From positions 8,244,501 to 8,308,500 of the forward strand of contig JAYJMM010000041.1 in NCBI GenBank assembly GCA_037349105.1: DNA of 64,000 bases. The letters are read 5' to 3'. Shown here one piece after another: positions 48,201 through 61,300 of the stretch. Made by a program: the position numbers and the translations under genes. The stretch comes from Limnomonas spitsbergensis (Eukaryota > Chlorophyta > Chlorophyceae > Chlamydomonadales). The notes beneath the pieces were generated by a model that saw only the letters and a list, made by a program, of their open reading frames with translations, made no database searches and was not told the origin of the DNA. Within the stretch, counting starts at the first letter, position 1; each line of letters begins with the position of its first letter.

Positions 48201-48438
48201 AAAACCTGAGTAGCCATTAACTAACTAACCGCAACCCGGTGCTTTTTGAGCAGGTATTGTTTTGAAGTTGGTCATGCTGCCTAGACAGCCTGGCTTGGTA
48301 TGCAGCATTGCCAGGCCTGAGTGGGGTCGACCTACTGCTTTTGGATCCTCGGCCAAGGCAGAGACTTTGGTTAGGCAGATGGCACGAAAAAGGAGAGCTG
48401 AGGAGCTTGTGAAACAGGCTGCACAAGACACAGGATGA
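45208..48438 (+). CDS. 2OG-Fe(II) oxygenase-like protein
   Basis: Exons: possible first exon 45208-45228 (MFVPAHS), then 45295-45525, 45914-46089, 46464-46752, 47703-47910 and 48254-48438; all joins keep phase. The double-stranded beta-helix iron site is suggested by FQWHVDADP (HxD), DQDVLHRLS (distal His) and RPRYS (Arg that would hold 2-oxoglutarate), with PLFFSLLLYLDASW and LFLDTATDTGVLVRP between. Such enzymes hydroxylate proteins, nucleic acids or small molecules using 2-oxoglutarate; the substrate here is unknown. The early part has VVVLDSFINADHGQELLDWL, a common opening of these folds. The N-terminus is uncertain because exon 45295 has no in-frame Met. The third intron contains the 57-base tandem array. 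The C-terminus is basic. Confidence 0.75.
46865..46965. repeat. 25-base tandem repeat, about four copies
   Basis: ACAGGGTGGGGTGCCTTAGC plus CAAGC repeats and merges into the 57-base array. The 25-mer is the first part of the 57-mer, showing that the longer unit arose by addition of a 32-base segment. Confidence 0.85.
46966..47480. repeat. 57-base tandem repeat, nine virtually identical copies
   Basis: Each unit is the 25-mer followed by ACAGGTGCAGGGGGGGAGAT and GCCTAGACCCAA. Copies look identical by eye, so the array is recent or homogenised. As 57 is 19 codons, both strands carry frames of about 184 codons; these are artefacts of repeat length. The array sits in an intron of the dioxygenase-like gene. 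Confidence 0.92.
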
Positions 48439-49399
48439 TTGCTATATGGATGAGATAATAGACGACCAGTGGCTGAACCGGGTTAACGGATGCACGTCGT
48501 TTAGACCGTGCCTGACATCCAGTGCCATGAACCATGGAGGGGGGCCGGGACTCAAAATAAAAGAGCACGCCTGATCCGTGTATCGCCCATGGACCTTCAC
48601 GAGCTCACCAATCATTTAAAGCGATGATGTGATATTACCCTTTGCTGCCAGAGACTGGCCCTCCTCAAAATAAAATTCTCAACTACTGAATCGTTATGCT
48701 TCAGCCGTATTTATATAGATACTTTATCAAGTGGCTTGTATATGGCGATGCCGGCGCTCATGCTTTGGAAGCCAGGATAGAATGCCACTCCAGACCAACT
48801 GATAGACCAACTGGGATAGAACTTCAGTCAGCTTCATTATACCGGTACCCTCTAAATACATGTTATATTTAGGCATGGTCGCTTATCAGGCGGTGGAATA
48901 TATGTACTTTTTTTTTAGGACTACAGACCCCATGAACAGCAACAATGTGCATTGGATTTTGAGTTGGAGGAGCAGAAGTTACAGAATTTTGAACATCATA
49001 ACACTTGAATGAGGACACTGTGCCCGCAAAAAGAGTACAAATGCAGGATCCCACATTCTGAATACCGTGGTTGCCATCGCTGGTAAGTGGTAACCCCTGC
49101 TGGTCCTGGTCCACGACTTCTGTTTAAAGTTTAAACCAATCGCGCTCTTGCAAAGTAGGCCACAGGACTGCACCCGTGCTGCTCATTGCACATCTCGGGG
49201 AAAGCAGAGAGGTGAAATGGAATATGTTCAGAGGAACCGGGAATGCCGGCTGAGAAGCTGCGAGGAAGGGGTGGAGCAGGACTCTCCGGAGCAGGTCATT
49301 TAACCAGTGCCGTATTCCTCTAGCTTTGCTTTGGCGTTTCTTTCTTTTATTGAGCCACGGTCACCTCCTCCTCCTTGTTGAATAAAAGCTTCTGTAGAT
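48439..49399. other. Spacer between dioxygenase-like gene and VPS37
   Basis: It holds the 3' UTR of the first gene and the promoter of the second. AATAAA-like sites occur near 48556 and 48668. A pyrimidine-rich stretch precedes the VPS37 start. No gene was seen. Confidence 0.4.
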
Positions 49400-52300
49400 A
49401 TGTCTTGGTACCCATTTTTCAATCAAGGGCCAGCACCTGCAGCTCCTGGGTGAGAATGCGAATAATACGTCGTGCACTCCCTGGTGCATGGGCACATTTA
49501 CCATACACCACGCGTCTGCAGGAGATCAACAGCGGTAGATGAGCTCCTACGAGCCTTCCCGGGGTGTCGACCTCTAAACACAGAAAGGTATGGCGTGAAC
49601 ACCGAATTCTCGAACGCATTTACAGCAGCGCTTCGGCCACTGACGCTCCAACCTCACTGTCGGCCTCTCAGATCCGTCCTGGACCTGCCAATTGAAATAC
49701 AGCCTGGAAAGCAGACCGCTCTACGAATCACCCTTCCTCCCATGTACCCACAGGTTGGTCCCTCAGGTGCTGAATCAGCAGTGTCTTTGCAGCCATGGCA
49801 CATGCCATTTACCTTGCATTGCCATGGGAAATGTTGGGGGATGCAGGGAGCGTATTAGGCCCAGTCACCCACTGCGCATGCTCCCACCAGTTCCATGTCT
49901 GCATGAATGCTCTTGCCCCAACACCCATGCACGTGTCATTCTATCTTGCATGGCCCTGGACAATTTGGGATGCATGGATTGCATCAGGTACGATTACCCA
50001 CTGTGCATGCTCCCATGCATGCTCCTGTTGGCCCCTCATGCACGCCTCCCTTCATGCTCTAAAGCTAGTGGACCAATCAAGGAACAGGGTTTCTCCAGCC
50101 ATGTGGCTCAGTGCCGTTTCGTCTAGGATGCGCCCTCTCTGATCCTGCTACACCATGACCTGCGGCCTGGGGCCTGGAATAGAAAACCCTGCTGTGCCTG
50201 GGCCACTGGCCGTAGTTTGCGTCAAGGATTGGTCCTATTTGTTCCAGTGGTGGCCGCCCGGCTGCCCCCTGAATTTGGTCAAGTGCAAACTTCTCAGAAC
50301 GCTGTGGCTCAGGCCATATTGCAAGGACCCCCCATTTGAATCCTTTTGCTTCGCCCAGGAACGGCCAGCGCTAATCGTCCTGGCACCTGTTCAAAACCCG
50401 ATTGTGGATGCAACGGGCAGGGTGCGTTGCCGTGCCCTTGATGATTGGAATGCTGCTGTGCCTGGAAAAGCTAGCCTGGTGGTGGCGGTTCAGGAGGCCC
50501 TAGGTCTGCTGGTCCAACGAGGTGAGGGGAATGGGTTAAACAGAATCGCCGGCTTCCGACTTGCCCGGGCATTGCATGGTCACTGGGTTACTGGGAGGAG
50601 ACTGCATGACAAAAGTGCGAGCAGCCCATGTCACGCTCCAACCTCAAATGTATATGGGTCAAATCTCTGCAGGTTGACGCTGGAAGCAACATGAATGTCA
50701 ATCCATCTCACAGCACTCGTGCACCTGTGCCCCTCATTTCCAGGTACACAAGCACCTCCCTCCTACAGTCATGGAAGCCTGGGACCAGTATACCAACCGT
50801 CCCCTCCAGCTCTGGGTTCAGGACCAGACATGGGTATGAACCTACCGTTCCTGTCCCCTGCCAACACCATGCTGCGGCCCAGTGGCCAGCAGCCCCCAGC
50901 CCGAGTGGACCTGGACTCGCTGCCAATAAGTGAACTGGAGCGGCTCCTCACTGACGATGACGCCATGATGAAGTTCACGGCCGAATGGGTCAAAAGCACG
51001 CAGGTAGGCACATCTGGTCATGAAGCATGTACCGGTATACAAATGAGGTCTGGAGTTGGTGAAGTGAAGTTTGGGTTAGGGTATGCATGGATGATCATGA
51101 ATGGGTTTGAAATGTTGTGCTTCGAACGGACACAATTTAAATGGAGATGGCGCCATCTAGATAAATCACGGCCTATGGCTGGGAGGGCCTGGTTTGGCCT
51201 GGTGCGGCAAGACCTGATGCATTGGCTACTTGCCGTAGCCGATGCATCAGTCAACAGTTGGTCAACAATTGGTAGCTGCTCATCTGGTAGCTGCTTAGGC
51301 CAGAGGGGATGTGGTGCGTGCTTCTGTAAACAATGGAGGTCACAGGTGCAGTAGAAATGGGCTGCGGACCTGCTGTGCTTCTGATTGCGATGGTGGCATC
51401 CTTACAATGTATTGACTTATATGAAATAAAAAAGGCGAAGAGAACACGGGGAAGAAAATATTGTATGGCAGGGAGTCTGCATGATCTCACCGAGTAGGCC
51501 AGAGCTACAGAGCTAGGCTATGAAGGAAGAACCTACTAAGGGATATGGAAGAGAGCCAGGGCGGGCCCATTGGTACAACAGGGCACATACACAAAAGCAT
51601 TGTACCATAGCAAAAGATTTACTACCAGAATCGATGTCAGATTTACAGGGAGTGAATGAGGCTTAGGTGGATAATACCATTAGCAAAGCTTTTGTAGTAA
51701 ATAACTTATCCCTGGATTGCACCCCAGCAGAATCAGCATCCATAGAAATTACATTTGCTTACCCACCCAAACATGCCCTCCCTCTTTGGCATCTCAAGAT
51801 CTACCAGCCTGCTGGACCTGCTCCCCCCTCCTCTGCCAACCTTAACTGAATCAGGCGGCCCAGGCCCTTGAGGAGGTTCAGCAGCAGAATGTGGCCCTGG
51901 CTCAGGAAAACCTGTCCATGCAGCATGACCTGGATGAGGCCCGCAACCACGTCGCAGTCGTCCGCTCCAGCGAGTATGCAACACTCAAGAGCCACTTCGA
52001 CGAGCTCTACCGCCGCCAGGAGGCAGTCCTGGCCAAGCTGTCCTCAACCGTGCTGATGGAGAAGCTGCAGACCAGGGTGGACGAGGTGAGAGGAATCGGG
52101 GTTTCTTTTGTATGGCTCAGCAACGGCTCAACAACAGTTCAGGTATCCACCGGTTTCCGGCTGGAGGCTATGAGCATGCCCTGCTACGCTGACTTGGCCA
52201 CAGGCCACAGGGCTGGTCCAGATTTGGTCCCTATTGACCTTCACGGCCGAGGGAGGCAACATGGACGAGGTTGGCGGTGGACAATGAGGAGGATGGCCCT

Positions 52301-53329
52301 AGGTGTGCGGAGGGACTGTTGGTATGAAAACAATCACGTTTTGCCGATGCTCAGGAGACGAAAACCGGGTGGGATGCAGGCACTCCCCCGGGTGTAATGC
52401 TGCTGTGGCAGCTCAAGGCAATTTGCGTGCATCCCTGCAGATCTGCTGCTGATCTGTCATCTTGCTGTTTTCTGTGGAGGGGTGCTCAGAGCCTTCCGCC
52501 ATATTGTACCCCCCCAGCTGCTCCCCTCTCCTGGTGTGCCCTGCCCTGCCCCTGATGTGCCCTTTCCTCCCTCCTAAGGTTATTGCTTTTGTCACAGCCT
52601 AAGGCACTTCATCGCCATCTAGTGCAGATCTGTTGCTGCTGCTGACCTGCCATCCTGCTGCAGCCTGGGGAGGTGTGCTACTGTGCCCTCACAATTTTGT
52701 ACACACTCAGCTGCTCCCCTCCTCATATGTTCCCTCACCTCTCCCATGGGAGGGCGCTGTTTTTGCGCCTCCGGCTGCTCCCTTCCTCTGATGTGCCCCT
52801 TCCTTTCCTATTACCTTGTGAGGCTCTGATCCCACTGTGCTGCTCAGTTTGTTAAAGGGTGCTTCAGCTGCCATTAAGCTACATCACGGCCCACGGTCTG
52901 TTATGCCCCTCCCTCTCCGCTGCTTTTGCTCAGTTGTTTGCGATATTGGCGGCATCTGAAGATATCTTCCTGACAGCTCACCGAGTAGTTTGTGCCCGTA
53001 TCTCACCCCTCTCCTCTGGCGGGACTCTGCTCTTGCAGTGTGGCTGACTAGCTGTCGGCAGCCTCTGAAGATGCCTTCCTGGCGGCCCAAACATCCACCG
53101 ACCATATTTTGTGTCTCTGCTGCTCCCCTCTCCTGATGTACCCCTCCCTCTCCCTTGCCTGGCCTCTGTTATGCAGCTGGATGCGGTATCGGCGGCTTCT
53201 GAAGATGCCTTCCTGACGGCCCAGATGCCAACCGACCAGTTTGTGGAGCAGTATGTGAAGCAGCGCATGGACTTCCACAGGCTAGACACCATGCGGCAAG
53301 CTCTGGGACAAAGGCCTGGACAGTGGTAA
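49400..53329 (+). CDS. VPS37: ESCRT-I subunit VPS37 (UEV-like plus Mod_r domains)
   Basis: Six exons close in phase: 49400-49449, 49522-49753, 50359-50521, 50744-51003, 51855-52085 and 53177-53329, giving 362 residues. It begins MSWYPFFNQG, like the MSW start of animal VPS37A. Residues about 18-150 look like the UEV-type domain (LRITLPPMYPQERPALIVLA, then VDATGRVRC, LDDW). A Pro/Gly/Ser linker follows to about 205. The Mod_r domain covers about 210-360: PISELERLLTDDDAMM, the coiled coil QALEEVQQQNVALAQENL, FDELYRRQEAVLAKL, and FVEQYVKQRMDFHRLDTMRQ. VPS37 joins VPS23 and VPS28 in ESCRT-I, which sorts ubiquitinated cargo into multivesicular bodies. The last exon's beginning is repeated, decayed, in the preceding intron. 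Confidence 0.92.
50150..50300 (+). repeat. Dispersed repeat family A, copy in VPS37 intron
   Basis: It contains GGGCCACTGGCCGTAGTTTG, CGTCAAGGATTGGTCC and CCAGTGGTGGCCGCCC, sense to the gene, in the intron before exon 3. Confidence 0.65.
52440..53110 (+). repeat. Decayed tandem copies of the start of the VPS37 terminal exon
   Basis: Exon-like blocks follow acceptor sites at 52934 and 53052 and match the true exon start at 53177; each shares the SEDxFLxAQ/AH coding phrase, and spacing is about 118-125 bases. A further upstream set repeats the GCTGCTCCCCTCTCC pyrimidine tract (52519, 52707, 52776, 53118), which is the intron part of the unit. The copies lack downstream donors and the 53052 block soon runs into non-exon sequence, so they look like remnants rather than exons. 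Confidence 0.65.
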
Positions 53330-55315
53330 TGATCCGTGGACAGAGGAAGGGGAGGGGGGGAGGAGGGGACCACTTGACGCAAACGAATAAAGAACCCACC
53401 TTGCTGCTTTGGAGCCTCATGTTGCTTTCAGGATGGAGATCATGGGGGGTGACGCTATACAATGCTTTCTCCTGACCAAAGCGCAAAGTAGCTGAAATAT
53501 ACGGTGTGTGGGTGTGACTTGTGTAACATGTACTTCGAATACAGTGTTGGCTTCAGGAAACAGCTCATTGGGCACATTCCGGCAATCCATCATTAAGACA
53601 CATTTGCTGAGCAAACTCTGACTATCCATTGGACGTTCAGATATGCCAAGGAACGCACACTCTGTAAATACACTGTTGAGATGTTGGTGAGGAGGGAACA
53701 GATGTAGCCCGACCAGATTCCCCCTTTGATCCTTATCAGGCTTCTAGTTACCCATGGGCCATGACGGTGTTGGAGGTCCACCCTCCTGATGCCAGCGAGA
53801 GTTCCTACATGTTTAGGGGGACCTTTGATCTTTGATCTATGATCTTTATGACAGGTAATCATCTTGGGCAGCTAACGAAACAACAATGATTCCTGGGCTA
53901 GGAACCAAAAATCAACCACTGACCAATGGAATACGAATGATCCCCCAGGCATGGCACGCACACATGCCTTACCATCTTTATTTAGGCGCACTGCATTTAC
54001 GAGGGTGGTCACCACCTACAAATGAATGAACTTATTGAGTGTTTGGCAACGTTTTATATCACCAACACTCTCCCTTTCATGCATTATGGTAATGAAAACA
54101 AAGTGTAGGGTAAATGCCCCCCCGGCCTGAAGATACCCATTTACAGTTCTCACCTCCAAATATTAAGGAAGAGAAATCGTGTGACAGTCTCTTTTCAAAT
54201 AACGCTTTTTACGGCCCCATCCTCAATTAGAATTTTCGGGAAAAAAATCTATAAGCGAGTTCAAGTTCTGTGGCCGTCGTGTTGTGTTAAGGCATGTATG
54301 CAGTGCTCTTGTGCAAATATAACATTATGGTATATTTCCTCGTCTACTCCCTTTTTGTTCAGTACATTCGGAACTTTCGTAAGAGGCCTTGAGATGGTTG
54401 CGTATCCGTTGTAACAACAACCATGATCCAGCCTGGCAGGGTACTATGATCAAGTAATCATGTGCCACTCGTAGCACCCCTGCCCCACCTCCGACAACTT
54501 TCACAAACAAAAAATGTTATGCTTTTCTCATCCCTTAGTATCGTGGAACCTGGTGGAACGCATGGTACTGACTGGTCTGCCAGGTAAATTGGTATCGAAG
54601 CCAAGATTACAGACATAGTAAGCACTTGATACTAATGAAGTGAGGCATACCTAGCACATACCAGTACACACACTGTATGGTTAGCTCAAAGAATCGCCAG
54701 AATCTCCCATGTGAGCACATATTTGTCCAATCGATTAGGACCATGTAAGCCTCCCCTAAAAATTCCCTGATCCATACTCAAAAAAACATGGTTATCGAAC
54801 ATGCACACAATGAAGGGTGCAATGCTCTTTCATTTAGGAGCGACTGCCCTGTATACTACCTGTTCGAAATATGTAAAATGCACCCTGAAACCCAGCATGG
54901 ATCAGTTGCCCAACGCAAGAAACAGCAGTAAGTACTTACCCTCCCATGCATGTCAAGACCTATGACAACACCGTTTAAATCGGTGATTGCCTGATTGGAC
55001 TCAAGTCAATTTACCGATATTTCACATAATAATTCGCAATGTTACTACCCTTGCAGTGTGGAGCTGCAACATGCCCTGCTCTGCAGAAGGTAGTCAATTG
55101 TATTTCCCTTGCCGCCTTGCTGAGTGCATGGATAAGAACTTACGAGAGCCCCCCCTCACACACCTTCACCGCTCAGCTCATGGAAGCTGCTTACCCAGCC
55201 TCGTCCTTGTCTGCCTGAGGAGAAATCGTCCAGCTGAGACACCAGCTAGCCAAAAATCAAACCTGCTGTGGCGAGAGTGAGAAGCCTTTTACTGTTCCAC
55301 TCTACCCGAGGCAAC
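53330..55315. other. Spacer between convergent VPS37 and kinase genes
   Basis: An AATAAA lies at about 53386, soon after the VPS37 stop. The rest is AT-richer with no supported gene; open frames up to 97 codons (54987-55280) have no family resemblance or splice support. Confidence 0.45.
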
Positions 55316-58300
55316 CTATTCATCGCTGTCACACAACGGTCCTAGCTGGATGCCAGAGCATGCAGTAAACTCTTCCACCATCCAAGCGGCTAGACCATCC
55401 TTGTCGTTATCTGCGGAAGGGGGCGAAGTGGGCACCTGCAGACAAAGCAGGGCACACCAGTTTCCATGGGGGAGTGGGAATAAGTTAGCATAGCAGGCTA
55501 AAATAAATGTCGAATCTTTAGCTGCAATATTTTGAAATGTTCAAATATACCGCAAGTAGAGCACCATTTGGCAGCAAGCAATAAAAAAAAATGAGCATTG
55601 GTGACAATGCGTTCAACACGAGATTGTGGGAAGGGGGACGGAGAATTGACCGCGTGCTCAACCCACCGGATATTGGATAGTTCCTTGACAAGGCGCTGCG
55701 TTTTTCAACTCTTGAAGCCTGTCCAGCACTTCGATAAAGGAAGGCCTGCATGAAGTGCATGAGAGCATGATAGCATCGCGAAATGCATGAATCGGTCATC
55801 CTGTCTAATCACATGAAGTGCACAAACTCATTGAAACATTCATTTAAGATCAGCTCAAAAATACGTGAGGGTAGCAAGGGTATTTTGCTCACCTTTTGTG
55901 TGCGGCTGCTACCCAGCATTGCTCCACCAGCTGCCTGTACCCAGATGGGGTGCTGGGAGGGAACACGGGACGCCGACCTTCACTTGCTATCAGGTGGCCC
56001 AGCATAGTTCCAGGAATCCCCGGGTACGCAATGCTGGAGGAGTAGAGCTCCCACAGCGTGATGCCAAACGCGTACCTAGCAAGAGTGAGGTGTAAGGGAG
56101 CCGATGAGCTAACATGGCGATTGAGTTGAAGCATACGCAACAAACGGAGCGACAGGATTACAAATCATCTTCTCATCCCTATAAAAAGTGATTTTACATA
56201 AAACAAATCAACAACACGCGACTTTGGTACTATTATACCGTGGATACTGTTATTCTGGTGCCGTATTCTGATTTTATGTTGCAACTCTGTTGTTCCGTAC
56301 TTCAAACAAACAAACAAAAGCTTCCTAACCCTCTCTCATCGACAATCAAGCTTTCCTCTGCTTTAAGACGTCCCCGCTTAACAGTGACTCACATATCGGA
56401 CGCCTTGCTCTGCAGCCCCTCCAGCAGGACCTCTGGCGCCATGTGGGTCAGTGTGCCCTGGAACATGTTGCGAACGTGAGGGTCCAACACGTCGATCCGC
56501 ACGCTTAAGCCGAAGTCTGACACCTTGGCGGTCACGCCACTAGGCTTATCAACAGTGCGCTGGAGCAGGACGTTGCAGGCCTGAAAGGAAAGGGGACTGC
56601 CTCCATTTAGAATACGGTAAATCGAAAAATGAATTTTTTCTCTTGGGTGACTGGTAAGCCTGATATCCTTAGGGGCCATATGTAGCACATATTAGTGCCG
56701 GTCCAAATGCTAGGTATACAAGAAGCAATATTAAATGCTTGGGGACAGGAGCCAGGTCCTACGTCCATACAAGGAAGAGCACAAGGCATCGCAAAGTCCT
56801 GCAGTCTACCCGGGGGCAGCCGGCAAGCCCAGCAGGTTATTTCACCTTGAGGTCTGAGTGCACAATGCTGCACGAGTGCAGGTGCTGCATGCCTGCCGCA
56901 ATGTCTAGCGCCACGTCCAGCACCGCCGAGTAGTTGACCTTCCTGAGCATGCTACTGGCCTCATCGTCCACCAGGAACGCACCCTGATCCAGCGCGGCAC
57001 GCAGGTTACCGCAGTCGCAGAACTCCAGCACGATCTGCACCTCTAGCGCGCGAGCATCCTTCTTCATCCGGAGCACCGAGTCGCGGCCGGGGAACAGCGC
57101 GACGTCCGTAGGCTGCAGCTCTTGGCCGTCACCGCTGGGGCACCGTTTGAAGGACTCCCTTGGGCTGCTTGGGCGCGATGCCATGACGGGCGTCAGGCTG
57201 TAGGTGTGTGTCTTGACGATGTTGCGGTGCGACAAGGAGCTGCAGATCGCGGCCTCCATGATGGCCATCCGCTGAGCCTTTTCTGTTCCGCTCATGCCGT
57301 TGGGCAGCAGCATTGTCTTCACGGCCACGTCCATACCTCGCCAGGATCCCTTGTGCACTTGGCCGTACTGTGGAAAGAGGGGGAAATAATATATAATCAG
57401 GCCTCCTGCTCTTGCATGGAGCCAGTTTGATCCCAGAGGATCACTGTGTACTATAAGATTGATTCAGCCATAATTCAGCTGCATAACGGCGTATGACCCC
57501 TGTTGCGTGGGCCACTGTTCATAGGCCGGTCCAAGTTAGGTCACCAGTCTCCCTCTGGTGGCCTCTCAGTGGCTTTCCAAACGGGGTCAGGTGCACACTT
57601 CTATTAATTACCGATTTTTGAGAGAACCTGTAAAATAACTTGTGTACCAGTTTAAAACCATTTCCCATTTCCCCCATGATTTCACGACCCTCACCGCTCC
57701 TGCTCCTATGAGCTCTATCTTCTGGATCCTCCTGCTAGGTCTCTCTGCCAGAGACGTGTTCTTGATCTGCATGCGCACACCCTCCATGAGCTCCGATGCG
57801 AGCGAGCTGCTGCCTGAATCCCTGCCGACATCAGTGACCAGGCTGATGCAGGCGATCAGGTCGTGCTGGCGCTGCAGGAGCAACTCCACGCACTGCTTCT
57901 CCTCTGCGAGGTCGGCCAGGGTGCTCTGTGCCTGTCGCTGAGCGAGCACCATATCCGTCACGTCACCCTGCAAAACAATGCATGACAGGGAAGGCCATCC
58001 GGATGATCCACAAATGATCACATTGCGTACAACATGAAACAAGAAACAAAATACAACCCAAACATGACATACCTGAACAAACACAGGACACACTTTATGC
58101 CCGTCCATCAAAACGTGAACAACGGCATTCATGCTGGCAGCAGGAGGAGTATCTTGCAGGTTACATCTGAGCTCCTCCTTTGATGGGTTTGACAACAAGC
58201 GTGCCAATCGCAGGAAAAAAAGAAACTCGGTAATAGTGGCTCTGGCCTGCCAAGGGCAACAGGAAAAATGGCAAATGGAAAATGAGGAACTCGTTGACAG

Positions 58301-61300
58301 TGAAAATGGCCTACCCATGGCGACATCAATGGCAATGTTTGCGCCGTTCATGGGAATGACGAAGTGAGAGGGAGACAGATCCAGTCTCCACCTGGGATAC
58401 AGTGCAAACTCCAGTGTCCATTTCAGTGTGCAACATCACCTTAAGGGGCTGTCAGGCGGCCATTACTGGACCCCTGGGGGGGAAACCTTTACGGTACTTG
58501 CTGCACCAGGCCTCCTCGGCCGCAGGCTGTGAAGCGGCTGAAGTGAAGCTGAAGCAGCCTAATAAAGCAGTCGAGTGAGCACCCACCTGAGATACTGTGT
58601 ACACTTTACGAAGCGAGACCGGGTCCATTGTGAGCGTGATGAACACGTTGTGATGCTCCTCCTGGCCCACGCCCAGCCACATCCATGACCGCAGCTTTGG
58701 ATGCACAATCCCCAGACGGGTCATGAACGTCTCGCCCCTACTCAGAGCACTGAGGCACTTCTGCAGCTCCGCCTGATGAAGACATACACCGTGACAACAG
58801 TCAGCGTCCACGCTTGCGTGTAATGTCAATCGGGCGCAAAGGCACCTGAACAGGCCCGCCCTTGGTGGCCGCCATGACAACACTCGGCTTCCACACACTT
58901 GTGAGGGATGCCCATTGGACGCAAAGTGCCTCTTCCACCACCCATACACCCATACACACCTCATTAGAGGAGAACAGCATTTCCATGTAGTCACAGACCA
59001 CTTCAGGGCTGCTTTCGTCCTCCACCTTGCCCATCTGGCGGTTGTACAGCCCGTGCACTCCTGCAGATGATACACTCAGGTGAGGATACAAGATGAGGAA
59101 TCTCAGTATCCCTGGATCCCTATTACTTTGCCCGTGTTATCCTGTCATTAAAAAGCATGGAGATTAAGGCCTGCCTAGGTTCAGGTTAATTGACCTATGC
59201 ATCTTACGACGCAACTTGAAGCCCGACAACTACTGTACATGAGACAGAGCACCATCTCAGGATCCGCGTAAAGAAACTGCAGGCGGTGAGCCTACTCATC
59301 AATTGGAAATGAGTCTACTGGACGTGAGCCAACAACCAACTGGAGGTCAGTCAATTGGTGGTGAGTCAACTGGAGGTGCGTCAGTCGCAGGTGCAGGTAT
59401 GCCTACCCGTCCACTAGAGGTGAGCCTACCCATCAATGCCATGCTGGGGCTGTTTTGCCAGAGCAGCAGGCCCGAGTCTTGAGCCACCATGACCAGGCAT
59501 GAGCGGGTAGTGTTGAGAGCAAGGAGGTCACGTAGGCCACATCCCAGCTGGACCTCCAGGCTGGTGGCATGGCTCTGTCGGATCATGCCCCAGTGCTGCT
59601 GCCCGTCGCTGTCGATGATGATGGCGGGGATGTTGTAGAAGGCCTTCATGGCTGCCGGGGGACCAAACGCGATTGTGCGGAAAGTAAACGGGGTGTAGTT
59701 TCCAACTTGCATGTTCCTCAAGTGGGCCTGTTGCAAGCAGGTGAGGACGTTCAGGGCGGAGACTGGAGAAGATCTGGAGCATGCGCACTGCTCTGGTTTC
59801 ATAAGCTGTGGTGAATCAGCCATGGACCCCGCGCTGCATCAGCCGTGAATGTTGGCGCAAGCAAAATGCTGGGAGTACATGACAGATATGGACAATGGTG
59901 CTGCTTCCTCTCACCTTCCACTCCAGCCGGAGGATCGCGACGCCCTTCCACCACGACATGATTGCCCGGCTTGCATCCTCGAGGCCCACCAGGTTGCGTT
60001 CAGTAAGTAAGCGCTGGCTGATGAACTTCAGAGTGCCCTGCTCAAGCAGCAAAACAAGAACAACATGTTGTTATGTGCTTACATGACATTGCAGCCAAGC
60101 CAGTGCTTTGGTGAGCAATCGGTTGGTTATGATTTATGAACTACATGGTGCCCTGCTCGGGTAGCAGCAGCGTCATTTTTTCTGTTTTGGCATTGCATGT
60201 TTGTATGGCATGGCAGCCTAAGCAGTGCTAAGGCCGAACGGGTGGCCTGCTTCATCCAAGCCTCAAGGCGTGCTATTTATTGAATTGAGACCTGTAATCC
60301 ATGCAGTCGAGTAGCATGACGACGCAAAGTGTTTAGTCCTAGCACCATCATGACACCATGAAGAGCAGCCACGCCACATAGGCATTCATGTCCAGTCACG
60401 TCTCGTTAGAGAATAAGCAGCTCTGAAGGCTACAACACATTCATTGATTAGGCAAGACAGGCATTTCACAGGTTTACAAATCGAAAAACTAAAAACAGCT
60501 TTCAGATGAATAAATTGATGCCTAAAGAATCCATAAAGGCATGGGACGGGCATTGAGCCATTGACGCCTCATACCGTATCACACAGAAAGTCACAAACCA
60601 AGAGTTTCCGGTGTTTATTTAGCTTGCGCCAAACCACCGTTGCGGGGCCGCCATGCGGCAACCGCTGGGCCAATGGGGACGAAGTCCTTGTAACCCTGAC
60701 CGGCAGTAAGCCGGGGACACAAGCAGTAAGCTTTGCTGCTCCATGACCGCCGGCCATTTTACAGCTGAAAGACATCTCATGTGCCCTAAAAACGATCTCA
60801 TGATCTGACTCCTTTTCAGCCAGGCTAGTGGATCCCATGATCTTATTCCTTCGATTCAGGGTAGTGGATCCCATGATCTTATTCCTTCCATCCAGGCTAG
60901 TGGATCCCATGATCTTATTTCCTCGATCCAGGCTAGTGGATCTCGTGATCTTATTCCCTCGATCCAGGCTAGTGGATCTCATGATCTGATATTCCTCGAT
61001 CCAGACCAGGTGCAGTGGCAACGCCAGCCAGATCCGTGTTAGTGCTTTAGCTCAAGCATGGCCCATGGCCGGCAGGGCCATGTGCAGAAAGGCCTGTTTC
61101 TTTGGCCACCGGCTGAAGGCTGGTCAGGGTTGGGTCAGTGGTGGACGCTCAGCAGCCTCTGGTGGTCTGGCATGCACTAAATAAATATTGAGCTAGACCC
61201 TTGGAAGGCCCGCCTACCTCTACTGAGGGGCCGGGGCAAGCTTCGTCCAGCAGCGTCTGACGTTGCACATGCTGTTGCAGGCTCTCCCCAGGCAGCAGCG

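Noticed and set aside
60569..61021. 150-codon minus-strand frame with SLDRGNKI repeats
   Set aside because: It is a 39-base intronic minisatellite inside the kinase gene; open frame follows from unit length.
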